DNA from: Euzebya rosea
GTDB taxonomy: Bacteria > Actinomycetota > Nitriliruptoria > Euzebyales > Euzebyaceae
Assembly: GCF_003073135.1 (NCBI RefSeq)
Contig: NZ_PGDQ01000008.1
Span: 62,001 to 126,000 of the forward strand
Direction of reading: 5' to 3'
Length of the DNA: 64,000 nucleotides
Shown here: one piece after another, positions 59,012 through 64,000 of the stretch
Numbering within the stretch: the stretch's first letter is position 1
Layout of the letters: every line of letters starts with the position of its first letter
The notes under the pieces: generated by a model
What the model was told of the DNA's origin: nothing
What the model saw: the letters and a program-made list of their open reading frames with translations, nothing else
Database searches by the model: none
Made by a program: the position numbers and the translations under genes

Positions 59012-59535
59012 GCCAGGCCCCCATCGTCGGGATCACCATGGGCAGCGACAGCGACCTGCCCGTCATGGGTGCCGCCGCCGACGTGCTGAAGGAGTTCGGC
59101 GTCCCCCACGAGGTGCGCGTCGTCTCGGCCCACCGCACCCCCCAGGTCCTGGCCGACTACGGCACGACCGCGGCCGAGCGCGGCCTGAAGGTGATCATCG
59201 CCGGCGCCGGCGGCGCGGCGCACCTGCCCGGCATGCTCGCGGCCTTCACCACACTGCCGGTCATCGGCGTGCCCGTCCCCAACGGCGCGCTGAACGGCAT
59301 GGACGCCCTGCTGTCGATCGCCCAGATGCCCGGTGGCGTCCCGGTGGCGACCGTCGCGATCGGCAACGCCAGGAACGCCGGGCTCCTGGCCGTCCGGATG
59401 CTCGCCACGGCCGACCCCGCGCTGGCCGACAGGCTCGCGGCGGACCAGCAGGCCATGAAGGACATGGTGGCCGACAAGGACGACCGCGTCCGCGCCCGCT
59501 ACGCCGGCGAGAGCGGCTTCGGCTTCACCGGCTGA
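59008..59535 (+). CDS. purE: 5-(carboxyamino)imidazole ribonucleotide mutase
   Basis: 175 residues. [58 protein letters not shown] and [20 protein letters not shown] are complete class I PurE motifs. Coupled to purK. Confidence 0.97.
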   Translation: MSQAPIVGITMGSDSDLPVMGAAADVLKEFGVPHEVRVVSAHRTPQVLADYGTTAAERGLKVIIAGAGGAAHLPGMLAAFTTLPVIGVPVPNGALNGMDALLSIAQMPGGVPVATVAIGNARNAGLLAVRMLATADPALADRLAADQQAMKDMVADKDDRVRARYAGESGFGFTG

Positions 59536-59580
59536 CCCCGATCGGCTGCACCCCCGGGCCAGCCGTCCGGAGAGGGGCCG

Positions 59581-60810
59581 TCAGTCCTTGGGTGCCCAGT
59601 GCACCAGCGCCAGGTCGTCGGTCTGGGTGGCATGCGGGCAGACCTTCTGGGCAAGGGCGTAGACGTCACAGTCCGGTGCCATCGCCGAGCCCTCGCGGCA
59701 GCACGTCATCAGGCGGGCGAACCCCTCGTCGAGGTCCTCGTCCCGTCGCTCGACCAGCCCGTCGGTGAACAGCAGCAGGCCCTCGCCGTCCTCGAGGCGC
59801 ACCTCGCAGGCCGGGTCGTACACACAGGGACCCACGCCGAGGGGAGGTGACGCACCCTGTCGCAGGACCCGGGGGTTCGGGCCCGTGACCACGGGCGGCA
59901 TCGCGCCGGCCCGGGCCCAGCGGACCGTCCGGCCGTCGGCGCTGATCCGCATCGCCAGCAGCGCCGCGCCGTCGCACCCGGGAAGGTCCGCGCAGGCCGT
60001 CGCGATGCGGTTGATCGTGTCCGCCGGGGTCGCCGCCTGTCCAGCGAACACGGCCCGTGCTGCCGCACGGAGCTGCGCGGCCGCGTGGGTACTGGTCACC
60101 CCGTGGCCGACGACGTCACCGACGACGACGTCCATCTCGCCGGTCGGCCGCAGGAACGCGTCGTAGAAGTCGCCGCCGACGTCGTGGGTGTCGAGGACCG
60201 GCCGGTACTTGCCCTGCAGCCGACCGTGGGGGTGCTGCGGGAGGGACGGCGGGATCAGGCGGCGCTGCAGGTCGTGCACCATCGTGGTGTAGCCCTTGCT
60301 GGTCGCCACCGCGTCGGTCACGAGGGCCGCGAGCTGCTCGAGGATGTGGACGGTCCTCGTGTCCCAGGCATGTCGCTCGTCGTCGATGACGCAGAAGCTG
60401 CCGAGGATCCTGCCGTCCGGATCGCGGATCGGTACGCCGCAGTAGGCCTCGACACCGATGTCCAGCCGTGCGGGATGGTCCACGAACGCCGGGTCCGCCC
60501 CGAGGTCGTCGATGACGACCGGCTTCTCCGACGTGACGACGTTCTGGCAGACCGAGTGCGACAGGGGGGTCTCGCGCGCGCTCGCCCAGGGATCGTGCAG
60601 TCCGTGCTCGCTGGTGAAGTACTGGCGATCCTCGTCGACCATCGAGATCAGCGACACCGGGGCACCGGTCAGCGACGACGCCAGCTGGGTCAGCCGATCC
60701 AGGTGGTGGAACGTGTCGTGGCGGAGCAGGCCGCTGCCGCGGAGGGCACCGAGTCGAACTCGATCGCCCACCGCGGGGCTGGTCGCGCCCTCGACGTTCG
60801 TTGCCACCAC
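59581..60810 (-). CDS. GAF-SpoIIE (PP2C-type) serine phosphatase
   Basis: 409 residues from GTG 60810, which follows a TACAGT -10 by seven bases; a longer frame to 60879 would overlap the promoter. GAF domain about 30-160 (LTGAPVSLISMVDEDRQYFTS, YCGVPIRDPDGRILGSFCVID). SpoIIE phosphatase from about 185 (HDVGGDFYDAFL, VVVGDVVGHGVTSTHAA, FTDGLVERRDEDLDEG). Such enzymes release anti-sigma-factor antagonists by dephosphorylation, and the SigB/F-type sigma at 23635 is a possible distant target. That link is inference. Confidence 0.9.
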   Translation of the reverse strand: MVATNVEGATSPAVGDRVRLGALRGSGLLRHDTFHHLDRLTQLASSLTGAPVSLISMVDEDRQYFTSEHGLHDPWASARETPLSHSVCQNVVTSEKPVVIDDLGADPAFVDHPARLDIGVEAYCGVPIRDPDGRILGSFCVIDDERHAWDTRTVHILEQLAALVTDAVATSKGYTTMVHDLQRRLIPPSLPQHPHGRLQGKYRPVLDTHDVGGDFYDAFLRPTGEMDVVVGDVVGHGVTSTHAAAQLRAAARAVFAGQAATPADTINRIATACADLPGCDGAALLAMRISADGRTVRWARAGAMPPVVTGPNPRVLRQGASPPLGVGPCVYDPACEVRLEDGEGLLLFTDGLVERRDEDLDEGFARLMTCCREGSAMAPDCDVYALAQKVCPHATQTDDLALVHWAPKD

Positions 60811-60817
60811 GGGGCCG

Positions 60818-60823
60818 ACTGTA
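60818..60823 (-). promoter_or_regulatory. Predicted leaderless -10 box of the SpoIIE-type phosphatase gene
   Basis: TACAGT on the minus strand, seven bases before GTG 60810. Confidence 0.55.
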
Positions 60824-60877
60824 GCAACGAAGCCCGTCGGTCTCCGACCCGGCGGAGGGTCACACTTCTGGGTTTGC

Positions 60878-60922
60878 AATCCGAACTCAGTCGTGCCATG
60901 CTGCGTTCACATTCCGAACTCA
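60878..60922. repeat. Two direct repeats A(A/T)TCCGAACTCA spaced 33 bases
   Basis: AATCCGAACTCA at 60878-60889 and ATTCCGAACTCA at 60911-60922 in the divergent promoter region. A spacing of 33 bases is about three helical turns, so a regulator-binding site is possible. Confidence 0.5.
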
Positions 60923-60933
60923 AGGGGGTATCC

Positions 60934-61584
60934 GTGCTCGTCCCGCTGTCCTCGCCGCGTCAGGCCACACCGCCGGCATCCGCACCACCGGGGCCCAGTC
61001 CCCGTTCGCTGGCCGACGACGGCATGCCCCTCGTGGGCGCCGCATCGTTGTTCGAAGGGTCCTGGACCCGACGACGTGTGCTCACCACCGGACACGGCCC
61101 CGTGGTGATCCGCGCCGCCACGCCGCTCGACACGTCGTCGGTCGACCACTTCGTGCGCACCCTGTCGCCGACCGCACGGTTCCGTCGCTTCCATTCGGCG
61201 GTCAACCGGCTGACGGACCGCCAGCTCGCCGGCCTCGTCGACGTCGACCACCGGGACCGCGAGACCCTGCTGGCCGTCAGCGGTCGCACCGTCGTCGGGA
61301 TGGGGCAGTACCTGGTCCAGGCCCACCCGAAGGACTCCGTGGACCTCGCTGTGGTGGTGGCCGACGACTGGCAGCGCCTGGGACTGGGACGTGAGCTGCT
61401 GTCGGCCACGGTCGAAGCCGCAAGCGCCAACGGGTTCCGCACGGCCACGGCGTACGTCCAGGCGGAGAACCGCGCCATGCTGTCGCTGCTCAGGGGCGTC
61501 CCCATGCCCATGGTCAGCGCCAACGAGGGTTCGGTGGTCGAGGTGCTGATCGACCTGTCGACGATCGGTCCGGGTCGGGCCTGA
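60934..61584 (+). CDS. GNAT-family N-acetyltransferase
   Basis: 216 residues from GTG 60934, preceded by AAGGGGGTA. After a Pro-rich N-terminus, VVIRAATPLDTSSVDHFVRTLSP and SVDLAVVVADDWQRLGLGRELLSATVEAASANGFRTATAYV include the acetyl-CoA-binding QRLGLGREL loop. Target unknown. Divergent from the phosphatase gene. Confidence 0.85.
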   Translation: MLVPLSSPRQATPPASAPPGPSPRSLADDGMPLVGAASLFEGSWTRRRVLTTGHGPVVIRAATPLDTSSVDHFVRTLSPTARFRRFHSAVNRLTDRQLAGLVDVDHRDRETLLAVSGRTVVGMGQYLVQAHPKDSVDLAVVVADDWQRLGLGRELLSATVEAASANGFRTATAYVQAENRAMLSLLRGVPMPMVSANEGSVVEVLIDLSTIGPGRA

Positions 61585-61592
61585 GCGCTGGT

Positions 61593-62132
61593 TCAGGGGC
61601 GGCGTCGCACGTCGGGGGCGGCGTGGCCCGTCACCTGCAGCTCGATGTGGTCCGACCCGACCATGCCCAGCAGGTGCAGGTCCGCGTTGCCGGTGACGGT
61701 GACCCCGATCGAGGCCTCGGTCGCGTCGACGACGACGGTGTCCACCCGCGTGCGGTCGTGGTGGGCGTCCACTGCCCGGAGGGCACGCTGACGTGCCACC
61801 GACGGGTCGAGCCGGACCTCGCCCGAACGCAGCGCGCCGTCGTCGAGGGCGGTGGCGCCGGCAACCGCGGCGTCATCGGCCACCGCGGCCAGCCGGGCCC
61901 GGACCGAGGCCGCCGACCACAGGTCCAGGCTGACGCCCCCGAGCAGCAGGAGCAGGACCGGCACGACCATCAGCCAAGCCGTCACCGATCCCCGGTCCTC
62001 GGCCCAGCAGCCGGCGGGATCGTCGAGGCCTCGACGGTTGGCGGGGCCCCGGTGTGGGGCGGGGCCGCCGTGGGCGGCGGGGCCTCGGTGGTAGGCGCGG
62101 CGTCGGTGGTCCTCGGGCCGCATCGCGGTCAT
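61593..62132 (-). CDS. TadE/TadG-like pseudopilin-type membrane protein
   Basis: 179 residues from ATG 62132, overlapping the preceding stop (ATGA). After a His/Arg/Gly-rich N-terminus (about 45 residues), DRGSVTAWLMVVPVLLLLLGGVSLDLWSAASVRARLAAVADDAAVAGATALDD is the N-terminal hydrophobic helix and Ala-rich stalk of the TadG/Flp-secretion-associated family. Last of four genes in a pilin-like operon. Confidence 0.8.
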   Translation of the reverse strand: MTAMRPEDHRRRAYHRGPAAHGGPAPHRGPANRRGLDDPAGCWAEDRGSVTAWLMVVPVLLLLLGGVSLDLWSAASVRARLAAVADDAAVAGATALDDGALRSGEVRLDPSVARQRALRAVDAHHDRTRVDTVVVDATEASIGVTVTGNADLHLLGMVGSDHIELQVTGHAAPDVRRRP

Positions 62133-62602
62133 CGCCCCCGGTAGGGGTCGAGGGCTCGGGCGTGCTCGCCGGTGACCGACGGGCCGTCGACGGTTCCACC
62201 ACCGGGCAGTGTCACGGGCGCGGTCGGCAGGACCACCCTGACACGGACCTGCCCGTCGCGGGGCAGGGTCGGGCCGGACGGCAGGTCGACGGTCACGGTC
62301 GCCTCGTCCGTCGGGAGCCCTCGGCGGTCGAGCACCTCCATGGCGGCCCGTGCCGCAGCCGCCCGCGCGGTGACGGCGTCGGTCGCGGCGGCGGCGGCCC
62401 GGGCACCCTCCCGCGCCGCGACCGCCACGGTCTCGTGCCGTGCCGCCCAGCTCGGCAGGACGGCGATGACCAGCAGCGTCGGCACGACGAGCAACGCGAC
62501 CCCGACCATCCACTCGGCTGTGACGAAGCCCCGGTCGTCGTGTGCCCGGCGGTGCCCGGTCGGTTGGTCACCGCCGGCGACACGTGCTGGCCGGGACGGC
62601 AT
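62129..62602 (-). CDS. TadE-like pseudopilin
   Basis: 157 residues from ATG 62602. DDRGFVTAEWMVGVALLVVPTLLVIAVLPSWAARHETVAVAAREGARAAAAA is the GFVTAEW-type start of a TadE-like pseudopilin with conserved Glu after the cleavage region. The C-terminal part is a small extracytoplasmic domain. Overlaps neighbours by 1 and 4 bases. Confidence 0.82.
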   Translation of the reverse strand: MPSRPARVAGGDQPTGHRRAHDDRGFVTAEWMVGVALLVVPTLLVIAVLPSWAARHETVAVAAREGARAAAAATDAVTARAAAARAAMEVLDRRGLPTDEATVTVDLPSGPTLPRDGQVRVRVVLPTAPVTLPGGGTVDGPSVTGEHARALDPYRGR

Positions 62603-62991
62603 CAGTCGACGGCGAGCGCCGCGCTGTGGGCGGTGGCCGAGGTGACGTGCGTGGGGACGAGCGGCAGCCAGCCGCCGAACGTGGCGTGGACCTCGGCAGC
62701 GGCACCCTCCGGGGCAACCGTGCAGGTGGCCGGGGCGGCATCCGACGCCATCGGCCCGAGTCCATCCGCCACGACCGACCCGACCCGTACGGCACACGAC
62801 ACCGGGTCGCCGGTGGCCACGCCCTGGCGAACACCTTCCTCGACCGCGGCCTGCAGGATGCCGTCGGCGTAGCGCAGCACGAGCAGGTTCGCGACGACGA
62901 CGAGGAGGAGCATCGTGAACCCGGTGGTCGCCACGAAGGCCGCCGTCACGTGGCCGCCGTCCCCGTCACGCCCTCGACGCGAGGGCCTCAC
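62602..62991 (-). CDS. TadE-like pseudopilin
   Basis: 129 residues from GTG 62991, overlapping the TGA of the preceding gene (GTGA). HVTAAFVATTGFTMLLLVVVANLLVLRYADGILQAAVEEGVRQGV is the membrane helix and stalk; two cysteines (PVSCAVRV, PATCTVAP) could form a disulfide outside the cell. The order and coupling show one operon. Confidence 0.78.
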   Translation of the reverse strand: MRPSRRGRDGDGGHVTAAFVATTGFTMLLLVVVANLLVLRYADGILQAAVEEGVRQGVATGDPVSCAVRVGSVVADGLGPMASDAAPATCTVAPEGAAAEVHATFGGWLPLVPTHVTSATAHSAALAVD

Positions 62992-63176
62992 ATGCCCAGC
63001 GCCGCGCGCATGCGGTCGATGAACTGGGCGCCCATGTCGCTGAGCCCGCCCCAGATGGCGACGATGACCGCCAGGGCGAGGGCGGCGTTGCCGAGGAGCT
63101 CGGCGGTGCTGAACCCCTCCTCCTCGCGCACGTCGGCGAGTCGTGTGGTCAGCCAGGTCACGACGGTCAGGTACAC
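62988..63176 (-). CDS. Flp-like minor pilin
   Basis: 62 residues from GTG 63176, preceded by GAGGAG. EEEGFSTAELLGNAALALAVIVAIWGGLSDMGAQFIDRM is a short pilin-like sequence with Glu after a possible cleavage site (G/FSTAELL). It starts the four-gene operon. TAGCGT at 63224-63229 on the minus strand may be its -10. Confidence 0.78.
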   Translation of the reverse strand: MYLTVVTWLTTRLADVREEEGFSTAELLGNAALALAVIVAIWGGLSDMGAQFIDRMRAALGM

Positions 63177-63243
63177 GGTGTCTCCTCGATGCACGGGCCC
63201 ACCCCGGGCCGGGTCGAGGGCGAACGCTACGGACGGGAAGGGG

Positions 63244-63279
63244 GCCCAGCACAAGGCCCAGCACAAGGCCCAGCCCGAA
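63244..63279 (+). repeat. Three 12-bp tandem repeats
   Basis: GCCCAGCACAAG twice and GCCCAGCCCGAA once, in the divergent region between the pilin operon and the holin-like gene. Confidence 0.85.
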
Positions 63280-63368
63280 CCGCAGGTGACCGTCGCGGCG
63301 TTTGCCCGTTCGCCCACCGGGAAGGTGTCCCGGCAACGAGCCCCGACCCCCAGAAGAGGTACGACCGC

Positions 63369-63782
63369 ATGGACACCGACCTACGACCCCCACGCGCCGA
63401 GGAGAGCCTCGGCGAGCTGGCCAAGCAGGCCAGCCAGCAGGCCTCGACCCTCATACGGGACGAGGTGGCCCTGGCGAAGATCGAGCTCAAGCAGGACATG
63501 CGCGAGGCCGTGGCCGGGATCAGCCTGTTCAGCGCCGCAGGTGTCACCGCCCTCCTGTCGGTGCTGATGCTCTCGGCCGCCGCCGGGTTCGGGATCGGCA
63601 CCGCCATGGGTGAGGGCTGGACGTGGGCCGGCTTCGCCATCGTCGGGATCGTGTACCTGGTCATCGCCGGCCTCGCTGCCGTGATGGGCCGCAAGCACAC
63701 CGAGGAGATCCCTCCGCCCGCCCCCCGCACCACCCGCCAGGTCAAGGAGACCGTCGCAGCGACCAAGGAGATCGGCCGATGA
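63369..63782 (+). CDS. Phage-holin-superfamily-like (DUF1469/YqjE) membrane protein
   Basis: 137 residues. A helical N-terminus (ESLGELAKQASQQASTLIRDEVALAKIELKQDM), two transmembrane helices (about 50-75 and 83-107), and a Pro/Arg-rich tail. Such proteins are widespread in actinobacteria next to DUF3618 genes. No lytic role is implied. ATG overlaps the next gene by the ATGA at 63779. Confidence 0.85.
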   Translation: MDTDLRPPRAEESLGELAKQASQQASTLIRDEVALAKIELKQDMREAVAGISLFSAAGVTALLSVLMLSAAAGFGIGTAMGEGWTWAGFAIVGIVYLVIAGLAAVMGRKHTEEIPPPAPRTTRQVKETVAATKEIGR

Positions 63783-64000
63783 ACACCGAGACCGCATCGA
63801 ACGGCACCCCCACCTCCCCGGACGGCCTGGAGCGCGAGATCGAGCGCACCCGCGACGAGCTCGTCGGCACGGTCGACGCGATCGTCGAGCGTGTGCACCC
63901 CAAGGAGGTTGCCGACCGCAACGCCGAGCAGCTGAAGCGCGATGCCCAGCGTGCGCTCGACACCGCGCAGGAGCGCGCCGAGGAGCTGCAGGACCGGGCC
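63779..64000 (+). CDS. DUF3618-like protein (C-terminus cut by window edge)
   Basis: 74 codons to the right edge. DGLEREIERTRDELVGTVDAIVERVHPKEVADRNAEQLKRDAQRAL is the DUF3618 helix motif. The rest is outside the window. Coupled to the holin-like gene. Confidence 0.82.
   Translation, partial: MNTETASNGTPTSPDGLEREIERTRDELVGTVDAIVERVHPKEVADRNAEQLKRDAQRALDTAQERAEELQDRA

Noticed and set aside
63369-63782. Prophage holin
   Set aside because: No lysin or phage genes; the sequence and DUF3618 neighbour fit a common actinobacterial chromosomal pair.

Overview
The window is about 71% G+C, uses ATG, GTG and occasionally TTG starts, and carries markers of an actinobacterium: mycothiol synthase (mshD), a GlnR-type nitrogen regulator, an Rpf-type transglycosylase, LigD-type polymerase proteins, a SigB/SigF-family sigma factor, and many promoters of the form TANNNT followed 6-8 bases later by the start codon (leaderless transcripts). 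The gene mix and a CrtL-type lycopene cyclase would fit a deep-branching lineage such as Nitriliruptoria, but that is only a guess. I see no integrase, transposase, phage or CRISPR, so this looks like ordinary chromosome.

Layout. 1-1.2 kb: 5' part of ygfZ, then an isolated small transcription unit with two tiny ORFs and a strong terminator. 1.2-5.6 kb: a membrane protein, the oxidative pentose phosphate operon gnd-zwf-pgl, and a DsrE-like gene. 5.7-9.4 kb: a seven-gene sulfur-related operon on the minus strand (an HTH-TusA fusion regulator, three small DsrE-like proteins, cysH, DUF4395, thioredoxin-like). 9.5-12.8 kb: a DUF2993 protein, moaD-like, glnR, a hypothetical, mshD. 12.9-13.3 kb: tRNA-Lys, tRNA-Asp, tRNA-Phe and a terminator. 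13.3-22.2 kb: MarR-DoxX pair, hypotheticals, PhzF, SRPBCC, hydrolases, a lipoprotein. 22.3-26 kb: a glycosyltransferase-like gene, the sigma factor, a small zinc-ribbon gene and CorA; two GTTT-N16-GGGTA promoters of the SigB/SigF type lie here. 26-33 kb: Rrf2-TauE pair, P450, oxidoreductases, Ogt. 33-36.5 kb: rpf behind a Crp-type site, thioesterase, methylacyl-CoA racemase and HxlR. 36.5-45.5 kb: lycopene cyclase, purU, a lone 2-oxoacid dehydrogenase E1 alpha opposite an Lrp regulator with a leader peptide, a LigD polymerase, an SDR, and a KaiB-GGDEF pair. 45.7-59.5 kb: a branched-chain amino acid dehydrogenase and most of de novo purine synthesis (purM, purF, purL, purQ, purS, purC, purK, purE), with a second LigD polymerase and an acylphosphatase. 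59.6-64 kb: a GAF-SpoIIE phosphatase, an acetyltransferase, a four-gene pilin-like operon, and holin-like/DUF3618 genes running off the end.

The genes form several small regulated modules, each a regulator beside its likely target with a visible inverted repeat between them: MarR-DoxX, Rrf2-TauE, HxlR-racemase and Lrp-E1 alpha. The most unusual parts are the cysteine-poor sulfur-carrier operon headed by an HTH-TusA fusion, the tiny-ORF transcription unit near the left end, the putative stress-sigma promoters around the sigma gene, and a KaiB homologue translationally coupled to a diguanylate cyclase.
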